NCBI GenBank assembly: GCA_949775045.1
Contig: OX459097.1
Location: 5,037,185 to 5,101,184, forward strand
Direction: 5' to 3'
DNA length: 64,000 bases
Source of the DNA: Metridium senile
Lineage: Eukaryota; Cnidaria; Anthozoa; Actiniaria; Metridiidae
Of this stretch, positions 35,822 to 49,880 are shown piece by piece. Under the pieces are notes generated by a model. That model saw only the letters and a list, made by a program, of their open reading frames with translations, searched no databases and was not told the origin of the DNA. The position numbers and the translations under genes are program-made. Every line of letters begins with the position of its first letter. The stretch's first letter is position 1.

Positions 35822-36341
35822 GCAAACTCTTTTTTTTTTGCGCTCAAAATATTCGTCAAAAAGTTAGAGTCTGCTGAATTGAGCCACTAATCAGTTTCCA
35901 ATATGCACGTGATGACTTAATAAAATATAACCTCAACTATCCAATCAGAAGCTCCGTTAGAAAACTTTGCAACTTTGCGAATATTTATGTCTGGATCAGA
36001 TGTAGAAGCCAATTTACGGACAAAATCGATTTCAAATCTTTGTCGATTAATATATTGTGGCGTTCAGAAGCTGAAAATCGCATCATAGCTATTACTAATT
36101 TTAGGCTGTACTCTACCGAAAATCCACATTCAAAGGTTCCGAGGAAAGGAGTTATATTTTGCTGAGACTAGCAGCCGTTGGAGTCCGGGGTCGGCGAAGT
36201 TGCCTGCGGTATCAAAATCAAAGGCTACACTAAAATGGCCTTAAAATAAAAAAAACTGCACTGTTTTTAAATAGTATCATAAAAGATCTTAATCAAAGAC
36301 CAAAGGGGTATGTTTCAGTGTTACAAGATGTATTGTATTCT
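35822..36341. other. Intergenic, no gene seen
   Basis: Sequence between the KDZ right end and the 3' flank of the minus-strand receptor. No motif found. Confidence 0.45.
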
Positions 36342-36511
36342 GGTTTAGAGTTCTTAGTATTGTATTGTTGCGGCCTGTAACATGAAGAAAAAGGCCGAAG
36401 AAATGACTCTCATTCTCCTGCATTCTTGACTCGGTTCGCTGATTTCATTGTTGAAGTGAGGCAGTTCCCGCTACTAGTCCACGATGGATGGTTTGTTGGG
36501 ATTGAGCGTAT

Positions 36512-37468
36512 TCAACTGGAGCGCGCAGCTGAAACGTTCGCAGGGATGCATGCACAAATTCGACGCAGAATTAGCAGCCCTGCGCGACGGATTTCTGTAA
36601 TTTTCCAGCAATAAATCAGTGGATTTAAGATTCCATTGACAAATATCAAAGATATCGAGAGTGCTGCAAACACTAGCATCTCCTGTGTTCTACTTTTAGC
36701 AAAACGAACTTGGACAACGGTAGATACAACGAACGGTACATAACACAACACAAAGGCACCTATGATATAATACATTGTGTTGACAGATTTCTTGTATCTT
36801 GGCATGTTGATGTTCGTCAACTGTGTCGACTGCTCCAGGGCGTGGATCTGAGCCGCGTGTCGACTGATCACTTTAGAGATTTGGTATACAAAGAAAAAGT
36901 TTATGAATAGATCAATTGTCAAAGTTCCTATAACCAGGCTAAGGAATACGATCTTTGGGAAGAAGACTCGACTAAGTACCCCTAGTAAACTTATCACAAA
37001 GATAACCGCTAAAACAATGCACGTTCGTTGAACTGTAACTAGTTCATTGTATCTAAGATGCAAGTAAACCGCCAGGAATCGGTCAGCGGTTATCGCCGAG
37101 AGAGTAAGAAACGAGTTAAGCACCATTATCCACGACGTTAAATTAAATATAAAATCAGTCATACAGTATTTGAATAGTTCACCATGCAGTCCATAATACT
37201 GTGATGTGCACAGGGCTGGTAATACTATTACACTCCCGCAAAAGTCCCAGAATGCCAGACCAAGAATGAGGAAATATGGCGGCGTTCGTAACGTTTCGGT
37301 TTTAATGATAGTATAGAGGACGAAAGCGTTACTGCACAATGATATGATAGCGATAAGGATGTTTATACTTATGATGAATACCATGAAGTTATTGTAGTGA
37401 GGACTTTTTGGTATCTGTAGAATGTAGACATCGGATAACATACAAGCTGGATTACTAGTGATATCCAT
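36512..37468 (-). CDS. Class A GPCR (GPCR4), divergent member of the cluster
   Basis: An intact 318-residue seven-helix receptor on the opposite strand to copies 1-3. It shares LRTPPYFLILGLAFWD in TM2, ADRFLAVYLHLRYNELVTV after TM3, MPRYKKSVNTMYYIIGAF before TM6, and NPLIYCWKITEIR in TM7. TM1, ECL2 and TM5 diverge strongly, so the ligand may differ. The coding part is a single exon. Just upstream an acceptor-like TTCTCATTTCAG (ending at 37482) precedes the ATG by 14 bases, suggesting a 5' UTR intron, and a SINE and an ATT microsatellite lie in that upstream stretch. Decayed copies of its 3' end follow receptor copies 1-3, so it represents the second gene type of the ancestral repeat unit. Ligand and G-protein partner are unknown. 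Confidence 0.93.
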   Translation of the reverse strand: MDITSNPACMLSDVYILQIPKSPHYNNFMVFIISINILIAIISLCSNAFVLYTIIKTETLRTPPYFLILGLAFWDFCGSVIVLPALCTSQYYGLHGELFKYCMTDFIFNLTSWIMVLNSFLTLSAITADRFLAVYLHLRYNELVTVQRTCIVLAVIFVISLLGVLSRVFFPKIVFLSLVIGTLTIDLFINFFFVYQISKVISRHAAQIHALEQSTQLTNINMPRYKKSVNTMYYIIGAFVLCYVPFVVSTVVQVRFAKSRTQEMLVFAALSISLIFVNGILNPLIYCWKITEIRRAGLLILRRICACIPANVSAARSS

Positions 37469-37526
37469 CCTTCTTTTACATCTGAAATGAGAACTATGAT
37501 TAAAGAAATGATGTAATGATTGTAAT

Positions 37527-37923
<397 letters not shown>

Positions 37924-37955
37924 ATATGACACTGAATGGATCATTTCAAGGTTCT

Positions 37956-38303
37956 CGTCGATCAACCTCGGCTTCGATAGCATGTAATATACTTTAGAAT
38001 TTGTTTACAGCCCACGGTGATATAAGAAATGTACGCATTATCAGACAAGGGAAACACTTAAGCTGACTCATATATCTTGCAAATTATATATTTTACATGC
38101 AATCAGATTTTACAGTATTGTAGCTGAATGATTGCTTGATAACATGTTCAAGTTTCATGGGAATTGTGCCACAAAAGTCGACAATTGCAAGATACGTGAA
38201 TCAGTCATTTGGAAATGCGGAGTCACCTTAAAATGACATTGGCTGTAGTCAAATTCTAAAGAATACATTACACTCTGTCGAGACTGACTGAGGTTGATCG
38301 ACG
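37956..38303. mobile_element. MITE-like inverted repeat, about 350 bp
   Basis: Arms CGTCGATCAACCTCGGCTTC with ACTTTAGAATTTG on the left, and the imperfect complement CAAATTCTAAAGAATACATT with GAGGTTGATCGACG on the right. Confidence 0.7.
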
Positions 38304-38324
38304 ATATCAACCTTTAGTGTGTTT

Positions 38325-38998
38325 GTGTCGGTGTTTCTTAGAAAACAAATGAAGTAACAAAGTAGGATAACTAGGGGTTAAGCTAGTGGGTGCTGGGTCT
38401 ATGTTTCTAAGAATGCAATTGGAGTAAAATGTAAGAATTCTAACAAGTTAAACTAGCGCGGACTGCGTCGTGTTTCTAAGAAAAAATGTACGATAACCAA
38501 TGATTAAACTAGTGTGGACTGCTTCAATGTTTCTAATGGTATAATTGGCGTACAAATGTACGATAAGTAGCGGTTAAACTATTTTAGACTGTGCGTCAAT
38601 GTTTCTATGGAAACAGCTGGAGTAAAAATGTACGATATCTATAGCGGTCAAACTAGTTTCGACTGCGCGTCGACATTGTTAAGGATACAACTGGTGTACA
38701 AATGTACGATATCTAGCGGCAAAACTAGTTTCGACTGCGCGTCGATATTATTAAGGATACAACTGGTGTAAAAATGTACGATATCTAGCGACAAAACTAG
38801 TTTCGACTGCGCGTCGATATTATTAAGGATACAACTGGTGTAAAAATGTACGATATCTAGCGGAGAACTAGTTTCGACTGCGCGTCGATATTATTAAGGA
38901 TACAACTGGTGTAAAAATGTACGATATCTAGCGGAGAACTAGTTTCGACGGCGTATTAATGTTGTTGATACAACTGGTGTAAAAATGTACGTTTTCAG
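38325..38998. repeat. Tandem array, about 9 units of 70-75 bp
   Basis: Units contain AACTAGTTTCGACTGCGCGT, GGATACAACTGGTGTA and AAAATGTACGATATCTAGCG. The units are nearly identical on the right (38700-38950) and increasingly degenerate to the left, suggesting growth from the right. Located upstream of GPCR4. Confidence 0.85.
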
Positions 38999-41132
38999 AG
39001 ATCGTATACGATCTCTAGCTAAAAGACCAAAAGATATTGTAGGTTCTCCCGATAAACGACCTGATCTCGCAACCTGGATCTGTCGCGCGCGACTAAATAA
39101 AACAAGTCTACCTTTGTAGTTGTGATTACTTCTTTAGAAAAAAATGACGCAGTCCATCAGTTTTACTTACCAAAACGTAGACCTTGATCTCGTTATAACC
39201 AGGTTTGCAAATACGATATTGGTGAACGACTCTGCGACTTTTCATGCAGCTAATATCGATCTTCGCCGTCCGTACGTGCGATATAATCTCTATTGAGATA
39301 ATTTCTTTGATAGAGCTTCAAAACTACAATGTATTCTTGATAATATTATCAGAACTAGCGCGAAATGCTGTCCAGTTTGTTCAAACGCTGAGTAAACTTC
39401 AAATGGACTCGTCTAAATTATCTTCCTTTCAAAATGAAAACATCGACTAAGATTTATGAACTGACAACATCGTTTTGACATATGAGTTTTAATACTTTTT
39501 TATTTGGATAGTCTCTTAAATCATAATAAGTGATATATCAATCAAATTGAAAAACAGATGGCCTTGCGAAATAATAAGAAACTTGAATATAGCTCATGAG
39601 GTCTGGAAGGAGGATAAGAAGTATTATCATAATTATGATGATTATGAATACTTCGTTGGTCCAGATGTCAACGGCCAAAAGGCAAGACAAAAGTTTTATC
39701 GTACCACAAATCTTCTACGTTGTAGGTCTACCTTGAAGGTCAGTCGAAGAAAGTTATTATTTCAAGTGTTTCATCATAACTTGAAAGTCACTTCATTAAA
39801 GTCTTGGTAATTATTTGTTATGGTAATTGTCGAAATCAGTGGTCTTTACCGAACAGCTTAGAGTATGCACCTGTTTTTAACTCTGGGATATAGAGCATGT
39901 TTGCTTGGTTTTCATCTATTTATTTTATCAATTCCAATATTTGTTTTATGAATTACATTCAGTACGTTAACTTTGTCCATCTATCTATTCATTCATTTTT
40001 TTCATTAATTCGTTAAAATATTCATTCAACCATTCATTCATTCATTCCATTCATTTTTATTTATTTATTCATCCATTCATTCGTTAAAATATTCATTCAT
40101 TGAATCATTCATTCATCCATTCATTTGCTGATATATTCATTTAATCATTCATTCGTTCATTGTATTTATTTATCCATCCATTCATTTATGGATGTATCCA
40201 TTCAATTTTTCATTCATTCATTCATTCATTCATTCATTCATGAATCCATTTATTCACTTATGCATTTGTATTACAGCGCGACGCACCTTACCGTGGCCAC
40301 CTAATTAAAGTTTTGTACAAGCTAACCAATCAGAAAGCGAGAATTTGGCCTTAATATAAAAGACACGCCGAGTGTCAAACGGTAAACACTTTGAAATGTT
40401 CAAAGCGAAGTCAAGAGTGAAGTTTAAAAGTGTCTGAAAAACCTCCCAAAATGTTTAAATTTGAAAAGGTGTAGCAAATAATTTGAAAAGAGAAACGTTT
40501 GAACGCTAAGCCGTAACTTGTACAAAACTTTAATTGGGTGGCCACGTCGGTAAGGCGCGTTATGCTGTAATATTCATTCACACACACTGACTTATTTTCT
40601 CCAACAAAACTAGGAATCGGTATTTTTTAAATCTCTTTTATTAACTTTGAAATAATAGGCACAGTTTTAATGTATACGTTCGCTAGACAACTATCTCTAA
40701 ATTTGAATCCTCACTTTCTATTTAGTTAGCGAGAATATGTCATCGGCTTTTAAAATACGAAAAATTGGCACGAATTGACGAAATTTATTGCTAATTACTT
40801 CTTTGTATTATTATAGTTTCATGCGTCTAAATTAAACTGTTCTTTCGTGCGAAAGACATGGTTTAATATCTTTTTAGCTTATCCTGAGATTTCTAACAAG
40901 GTTTTAGCATATAACTTATACTGTAAAAGTATTTGTACAACGCAGTCCTAGCTTCTCCGCAAGTAATGTTTTTCTTAATTTGATCTCCAAGAACATTGTG
41001 GACAATTAAGACTGACGGTTTTTCGACTTCCTTCCCAAATCTTTATTTTCTTTTCCTCCCATTTCTCTATTTCAATTTGTCCGACACAGGAAACCCAAAC
41101 CAAGTATTGCTTGCGGAGTAGACCGTTACAGC
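38999..41132. other. Intergenic with simple repeats and one MITE
   Basis: Holds a TTCA/ATTC-rich degenerate tetranucleotide tract (about 39990-40255) and the MITE at 40269-40572. An 87-codon ORF at 39547-39807 (+) has no recognisable motif and I do not call it a gene. Confidence 0.45.
40269..40572. mobile_element. MITE of about 300 bp with TATTACAGC ends
   Basis: Left arm TATTACAGCGCGACGCACCT with GTGGCCACCTAATTAAAG and TTTTGTACAAGC; the right arm is the imperfect complement, ending GCTGTAATA. Confidence 0.8.
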
Positions 41133-44100
41133 TTAGCCGTTTGATTTTTTGCGTTTTGTTAATCGCTTGATCCATTTCTGGTAGTCACGGGTGAGTAGGT
41201 TGGAGAAGACGCCAGGATTGCCCATATAAGGACATCCACTGTCTCTCAAGGCAAAACCAGCTAGAGCCCAGTCCGAACGGTGAGGTCGATATACCTTCAA
41301 ACAAATACATGAGTATCAATATATTGTTAAGTAACTGTGGATGCAACGATTTACAGAACAGTTATTTCAGTAACCACTGCTCAGTGTCAGCCTATTCACT
41401 AGCGTTTTTACAGTGAGTAACTATGGATTCATTGATCATGATAACCACTACTCAGTCGTTTTTGCATTGAATAACTGTGGATGCATTGATTTACAGCTCA
41501 GTTATATCTGAGTAATCACCACTCAGTCGTTTTTTGCAGTGAGTAACTGTTGATTTATCGATAACCACTGTGGATGCATCGATTTAATCAGTTATTTGAG
41601 TAACCACTACTCAGTCGTTTTTTTGCAGTGAGTAACTGTTGATTTATCGATAACCACTGTGGATGCATCGATTTAATCAGTTATTTGAGAAACCACTACT
41701 CAGTCGTTTTTTTGCAGTGAGTAACTGTTGATTTATCGATAACCACTGTGGATGCATCGATTTAATCAGTTATTTGATTAACCACCACTCAGTCGTTTTT
41801 TGCAGTGAGTAACTGTTGATTTATCGATAACCACTGTATGTGGATGCATCGATTTAATCAGTTATTCGATTAACCACCACTCAGTCGTTTTTTGCAGTGA
41901 GTAACTGTTGATTTATCGATAACCACTGTATGTGGATGCATCGATTTAATCAGTTATTCGATTAACCACCACTCAGTCGTTTTTTGCAGTGAGTAACTGT
42001 TGATTTATCGATAACCACTGTGGATGCATCGATTTAATCAGTTATTTGAGTAACCACTACTCAGTCGTTTTTTTGCAGTGAGTAACTGTTGATTTATCGA
42101 TAACCACTGTGGATGCATCGATTTAATCAGTTATTTGAGTAACCACTACTCAGTCGTTTTTTTGCAGTGAGTAACTGTTGATTTATCGATAACCACTGTG
42201 GATGCATCGATTTAATCAGTTATTTGATTAACCACCACTCAGTCGTTTTTTGCAGTGAGTAACTGTTGATTTATCGATAACCACTGTATGTGGATGCATC
42301 GATTTAATCAGTTATTCGATTAACCACCACTCAGTCGTTTTTTGCAGTGAGTAACTGTTGATTTATCGATAACCACTGTATGTGGATGCATCGATTTAAT
42401 CAGTTATTCGATTAACCACCACTCAGTCGTTTTTTGCAGTGAGTAACTGTTGATTTATCGATAACCACTGTGGATGCATCGATTTAATCAGTTATCTGAG
42501 TAACCACCACTCAGTCGTTTTTTTGCAGTGAGTAACTGTTGATTTATCGATAACCACTGTGGATGCATCGATTTAATCAGTTATCTGATTAACCACAACT
42601 CAGTCGTTTTTTTGCAGTGAGTAACTGTTGATTTATCGATAACCACTGTGGATGCATCGATTTAATCAGTTATTTGATTAACCACCACTCAGTCGTTTTT
42701 TGCAGTGAGTAACTGTTGATTTATCGATAACCACTGTGGATGCATCGATTTAATCAGTTATCTGATTAACCACAACTCAGTCGTTTTTTTGCAGTGAGTA
42801 ACTGTTGATTTATCGATAACCACTGTGGATGCATCGATTTAATCAGTTATTTGATTAACCACCACTCAGTCGTTTTTTTGCAGTGAGTAACTGTGGATGC
42901 ATCGATAACCATTACTCAGTCGTTTTTACAGTTAGTATCTATGGATGCATAACTTTACAGTACAGTTATCTGAGAAACTACAACTTAGTCGTATTTGTTT
43001 CTGTTTACATACCATAATAGGAGAACCAATGTCGCCAGTACAGTCGTCCTTGTTTCCATCACGATCTGCTACGCATGTCATCTTGTTATTGATGTTAAAA
43101 GGCACATCTCTTTGACATGCGCTTTGAGTTATATATTGAAGCCTGCTCTGCATGAGAAATTTGAATGCAGGCCGACCATTTGCGTTCTGAAATATCCAAA
43201 GAATACAAGTTAAGTCTCTTCGAGTTTCTTGAGTTACTAGTGCTTGTAGTAATAGTTTATTCGCTAGTTTCCATTCCTTGTCTTTCTGATGACGATTTGT
43301 GATCATTATCATTACTTATAGCGACTATTTGATGACAGTGATCAGGTACATAGAGGTAGTGATGATGATAACTAGGTAGTTATTAGATGATATCGATGAG
43401 GATGAAGGTGCAAATTAAGATATCCAAATATCTTACTTATTAATGCAGTTCCACGTGAGTACCCTTTGTACAAACGGTAGGGGTGATCGGTGCTCTTTTT
43501 AGGATTGAAAATATCTTCTGTGCGTACCTTTTAAGGTCCTTTTAGGGTTCTTGTCAGTTACGTAACATGACTCCGTACCTTTAAGGGTCATATTTACTTT
43601 GCTTTGTTACTAAAAATAATCTTAGCCGCCAAAATTAAGAATACCGCAAAGTCGTACCTTTTAGGGGAGGAAATCAACAAGGCTTTGACAGTTCTCTTAA
43701 TCTGAGCGTACCTTTTAGCGGTCATTTTCAAAAACGACCACCGATCAGCCCTACCACTTGGACACTCGCCATCCCCCCACCCCCCACCCCCCCCCACCAC
43801 CAGCACCAGCACCAGCACCAGCAGCACCACCACCTCCCTGCCTCCGGGCGCAGTTCCCACCATTTAAACAATGAAACTCAAATCAAACCCATTCATAGAG
43901 GGTCCTGGAAGGGGGTTCGAATCCCATTTCCCAGTTTATATTTGGACCAAATCCCAGTCAAAAATCACATAATCCCATCAGTTTTGCTAAAGTTTTCAAT
44001 CCCATTCCCAATTTCTATTGTTCTTTTATTTGTAAATCCCAGTCCCAGTGCATCCAATCCCATTTCAAGGCCAATCCCAGCTCTCATTTGACCCCTTCAG

Positions 44101-47100
44101 GACCCTCTTCATACTGTTCTATATATACCTGAGCAGACCCCCATCCTGCTACGATTCCAAACCCATTGGGTCGTATCACTATGCGATCTGTATCTATAGG
44201 CATACAGATCGTCCGTACATAGGCCGTCAGCTTGGCATGATTCTGTAGTTTAAAAAGAACTAGATCGAAGTCTAGCGTGGTGTTAGATGCTCGTCTGTGT
44301 TTGCGGATTCTGCTCGCACGTATGTATTGTTCACTGCCTTCGACAAATGTCCTGTCATGCTCACCTATAAATCACAAAAAGAAAACAAATCAATGCGAAT
44401 ATTATCTTGAAATTTGTGTAAATTTGTGTCTTGAAGAGATAAAAGGTAAAATTACAATAGAGCAGATTTCATATGACTGTGAAAAATAAAAATACAGATC
44501 AATGCGTAAATTATCGTGAGTGTTTGTTTGATGTCTTGAAGAGATAGTTTATTCGCACCTTGTGCAATGTAAAATTACAATAAGTAAACAAAGTAACATT
44601 ATTATTTGGTACAGGTTGCCTTATAATGATAATAAAGTCTTAGTAATAATAAACACTAAATAGTGTAAAAACACTAATAAACTTGTGGCCCTATATTAGT
44701 GTACGGTCCGCAATCAATCATGGGTTTTATAATTTTCCTCGGGATCATTTCCGCGGCGGGGATCATTTCCGCGACGGTACAGCCCTTTTAATATAAGTCT
44801 AAGGGCTAAATAAAGAAAGACAACCAGGATTTCACGCCTCATAATAATTAATACTCCTGTTTCGAGTTCGTTATTGCTCAGGCTAAGCCTCGATAGCATA
44901 GTCGACCCAATCCAAACATTTATTCTTGACTGGCTAGCCCTTCATACATGTGAAAACCGTCAATTTGGTCTTTGGTGGCGGTAAATGGTTAGGCAAAAAA
45001 TGCAAAAATGAACAAACAATAGTAATATGTTTTTTCTAAAGCCATTTCTAAAAAACAAGCGTCCCATAAAACAGTCCCACAATACATCGCGCACCATACT
45101 AGTACCAGCGCAACTCCGAAAGGGCTAATAGCCGAGAGCAACAAAGAACTCAAAACTGTAGTGTTGCAACTTTTAGCCTTACGAAGAGTTTTTCAAATGT
45201 TTTTACCTAAGACAACAAGAACATCAGATGGTTTAACCTTCGCATCGTTTTCAAGACAGTGAGCGACCGTTAGTACCCAGTTCTTTGCTAACAAGACACC
45301 ACTGCATCTGAATCTATCGCGTACATAAATGGCGACTAGCCAGGGCCACGCTCCTTCCTTGGCTTCTAGTCTCCTTACCACTGGGGCTTTGTCATCTCTT
45401 AGTTGTGTATCACCAGCATCACCACAATCGCTGTATTCTGGGAAAAGAAAGAGTTTGATGTACACCTATTTCAAAAATTGTTGCCGCAAACAAAGCCACA
45501 ATCCACACTCTAAAGCCTGCAAAGGATGTCTGTACTTCTTCTCTTGTTATCGATATATTCATAGCATATTTTGATTGTACGTATTTGTGTTATTTGACCA
45601 TAACAAGTTGTTGTTGTGGTAGATATAAATAGAAATATTTATTTGAAAAACGTGCCATAAATCACAAATTAAGTCCATGTAACCGACATCCTTTGCAGGC
45701 TTTAGATTGTGGACCGTAGTTTCGGCTGCGACAACGATTTTTGAAATAGGTGTATATAATAGTCCCCTTCACAGTTCCCTGCGCCATCTTGAAAGGTAGC
45801 CGAGCCTTTGCATTGAAGCGAGACGAACGATGAGTTTGTAATGATATAGAACTTTTAAATCCTTGCGGGACAATTATTAACGTGTCTCTATCATTGAAAG
45901 CTCAACGTTTGTCTCGCTTCGATTAAAAAGCCAGGTTACCTTTCAAGATGGCGCAGGGAACTGTGAAGGGGACTATTCGCATCAGCTTCGTCATTCTCAT
46001 ATAACTACCAACACCAACAATAGTCAGAGTGATCAAGGCGTGATTTGGGATATACTAAACATGCAAATATTGCGTGTTTCGCGAAAATAACAAAATGTAT
46101 TCCATGATTGATAGTTAAAATTCGTGGTTAATGACTCTTTCATTCGTTTCATGGGTGGATCAAAACGTCCATCAGCCGGTAGAAACTAGTAACCTTCGAC
46201 ACAATATGACTATTCTACTAATATATACAGCTATTTCAAAAAACGTTGAATCCTGAATAGCGTATTCCAAGACCAAAGGGCATTGTGGGTCTCATTGATT
46301 CGTAATTAATAATATATATACAGCTATATTTACTCCCCATAACAAGCTAGTATATTGTTTTGAATGGAATACACTAAGAATAAAATAACTAATTATCATT
46401 TATTTTACTTAAAACAATATTACATGACCCAAAATGCATTTCGGTCTTGCAATATTTGGTATTCAGTATTCTACGTTTTTTGAAATAGCTGTAAACAAAA
46501 GCTTTTTTGATTACTCTACGCGTTACTTACTTGATCCTCTTGGTTTTGTTATTAATTCTTTCAACGTCTGAAGAGACTTGAAGTCCTTTAGTAAATACAC
46601 ATGTGTCCTGAAAGGCTCGGATGCAATGTCACGCAATTCCTTCTCATTGACTTTAGATGTCACGCCAATAGCATAGATCTCAAAGAAGAATCCGTCACGC
46701 AGTAGTTTTGACGGCCTTGAAGGTGTTCCACCTGTGTTGGACATTCCATCAGTGATGAGGAATAAGGCTTTCTTACTGTTGTTACGTACTTCAGGAACGA
46801 TTTCGTTGATGACTTTATCCAGGGCTAATGCTGTAGCTGTACCACCGCCTTGAAGCTTGAGATTTTCTATGGACAAAGAAATAGCATCGTACGCGATCAA
46901 AGCACTGCATTTTCGGCTCTCTTCATAACTACTTTAACTACACGCACTTAGTGCGTTTACTTAGGCTACGTCATAGAGTAGTTGTGGTTTACCTGTGGCA
47001 TTACGTCATGTGTAATCTCGACACAACGATAGACCCATAGATAGAAAAGGTAAACCTAGACTCAGGCTCCCTTGCGGGGTAGCCTGAGTAATAACAGTGA

Positions 47101-49795
47101 TTTGTATTGGGAAATTTTATATTCAAATAGCCATATCTCGGCTGCTATTTGATTTCTGCAAATTTGCTGTATGAATGTCTGTTTCTATCGAAATAGGGAA
47201 CAAAATTGAGGTACAGTGAAAATTAATTTATGCATCATCATTTTAGGACTGGTAAAACGACGGAATTAGATAAAATTTGTTGGTTAAACGATCTTCAGCT
47301 TACTGACATTATACATACTTAGTCTGTTAATGGCAGCGGCTTGGTCAAATATTCTTTTTGATTTCAGATTAAAGATCACTTCAGCGGTTGTACTAAATAC
47401 AACGACTGCCACTCGAGTCCCTGAAGTAGAATTAGAAACACCAAACTCTGTAATAATAGTCTTGGCAAACTCGATTCCTTTCTTGAAATTCTCCTCCCCG
47501 ACACTCGCCGAACTGTCAAATATAAAGACAAGATCGAGTCCCGCGGCTCCCGAAGACAGACCGGAACGTGCTCGGCTGTCTGTCGTAAGAAGTTCGAGTT
47601 TGTTAATGAAATGCCTTCGGAGACTATTGGCGGCGTTCTTGAGGTCACGAAGGGGATCTGTAGAAGGAATTGTACATATGTTAGTCATGGTCAACATAAT
47701 AGTAATAACATAACGCGGCCATTGAAGCCTAAAGAAGTGGTTACCCGCTAAAGCTAACTAGTAGTTAAACTAGCCTGCAAAATAGGTGTTCTTGTGGAGT
47801 TTTTTTGATTGGGGAGAGCCGGGAGGGGAACGGGTTTTTGGGGTTCCTGTGTTGTAGCGAGCGTGTATCTAGATAACACAGGAACCCCAAACGTCCACAA
47901 GAAAACTTGATGTACGTACGCCGACGGTTTATCAAGTGTGACTGCACTGGGAAATTAACATTTGAAGTAAAAATGTCTAAAAAGTAAGGTTTAACAAGAG
48001 CCGACTTCAACGGTGTTTTTAGGAAGCATGTAGAGTAAAAATGGCCCATAACTTGCAGTTAAATTAGGGACCGTTCATTTTTTACCAGGGAGGGGGCAGT
48101 GCGTTTTCCTTGGTAGCCCTTTAAAAAAAATTGTACTGGCCCCCCTCTCTTTGGCTGCAAAAAAAATCTGCCTCCCCCCCCCCCTACTACTATAAATTCA
48201 ATTCATGACCCCCCCCCCCCCCCCCCAAAAAAAAAAAAGATTTTTCTGATCATTAATCCACTAACACTATTAATCCCTGCTGCATTGTAAACTAACATTT
48301 ACGATAGTTTAAAGAACTAGATCTTTTCACAGTTCCGTTCAGTGACCACGAATAATAGTTACAAGTCGAGGTTGGAGTTGCCACACATAGCAAGACTATA
48401 ATTTGTCATGCGCAGCAACTCAAACCTCGACTTGGAACTATCCTGATGTGTAGTCACTGAACGGAACTGTGAAAACGACAATAGAGTACTAAAGTCAATA
48501 CGTCACCAATTGTCAGTTGTCAAGGAAACTTGTTCCAAACTAAAGTCGATCAACCGTATTTCTTTTGTTCCTCTATAGAAATGTATGCTGAAAAGTTACT
48601 GTTTGGAACCGGAATCCATGGCAACTGACGTCACACTTTACATGCACTCTATTACCTACCTATTTTAATACATTTTGGGACTGGTTGATCCCATTTTCCG
48701 TTCATCATGCATTTTGACTGGTTAGAGCCTTTTATGTCGTATCCCACGTTACAAAAGAACCAAACTAGGGAACCAGCCTTGAACGTCCTTCCAAACATGT
48801 TACCATGGCGAGGCTTCTTGGGCTTCTTGCATTTCTTAGCTGCAACACAACAAATCATTAATAATAATGGTTTTTTTTATTTTTCTTATTTTGATTTGGA
48901 TAGATTTTGTTTGTACAAGATTTTTTTCCCCCACTGACGAGCAAGCCAGATATTTATTTTCAATCAAACAGCGGTGTATGATGTTGTTTTTCTAGATATA
49001 TTGGGTTTTTTTTTTGTCACATTCTGTTTGCATGAAATTGTTTTCCCCAGAGTTTGTATTGAACGACATTTTTTTTCTTGCTCAGAGGGCTGCAGGGTTT
49101 TTTTTTCAAATCTTTCAACCCTCCTCCCCCTCAAAAATCAAATGATCCGCCCCTTAGTTAAAATATACATGATTCCTATGTACCAATTAATTTGATATTT
49201 ATTATTATTGTCAGTCTTGTATACCTTTTACACAGTAGGGCTCTAATGGGGAGTCCCAGTTGCCATTAGAACACTTTCGTATTGCACTTCCGATTAGCGT
49301 GTATTTACTGTCGCAACGGTATAGCACTTCAGTCATCGTTTGGTCGTGTTTCAGGGCGCGTGCAGTACCACGATGAATTACCTTTGAGTATGAGCAGCTT
49401 TTTTTGACTTCTTGGGAACAAATGACATTGTTGGCATAAGATAATCATTACGATCATGGCAATGATCATGATGATGATGACAATGATGATAATGAAAAGT
49501 TGATGGTGATGGCAATGATAACGAAGCTGATGGCGAGAATAACATTTAAAATGATGATGATTATAATAATAACAATGATTATGATGGTGATGATTGCATT
49601 GGTGATTATAATATTAAATTTAAATCTAAGTTAAAGACTTATTTATTTAAGATTGCATTTAATTTGTAATTTATAGTTATATGTATAATCCAATTGTAAC
49701 TAGATTTTTATAGTCTATTATTGTAATTAACTAACTTGTCTCTCGAGACAAGCGCATTAGGGCATTTTGGAAAGTACGCTTTATGAATAAAGTTA

Positions 49796-49880
<85 letters not shown>

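Noticed and set aside
38325..38998. CRISPR-like or regulatory repeat array
   Set aside because: Head-to-tail tandem units with no spacers; an ordinary minisatellite.
39547..39810. 87-codon ORF between GPCR4 and the factor B-like gene
   Set aside because: No recognisable domain, start context or neighbouring exons; could be an exon of an unknown gene but cannot be supported.
41330..42960. CRISPR-like regular repeats
   Set aside because: There are no unique spacers: the whole 88-92-bp unit repeats, in a spliced animal gene. It is a satellite array.
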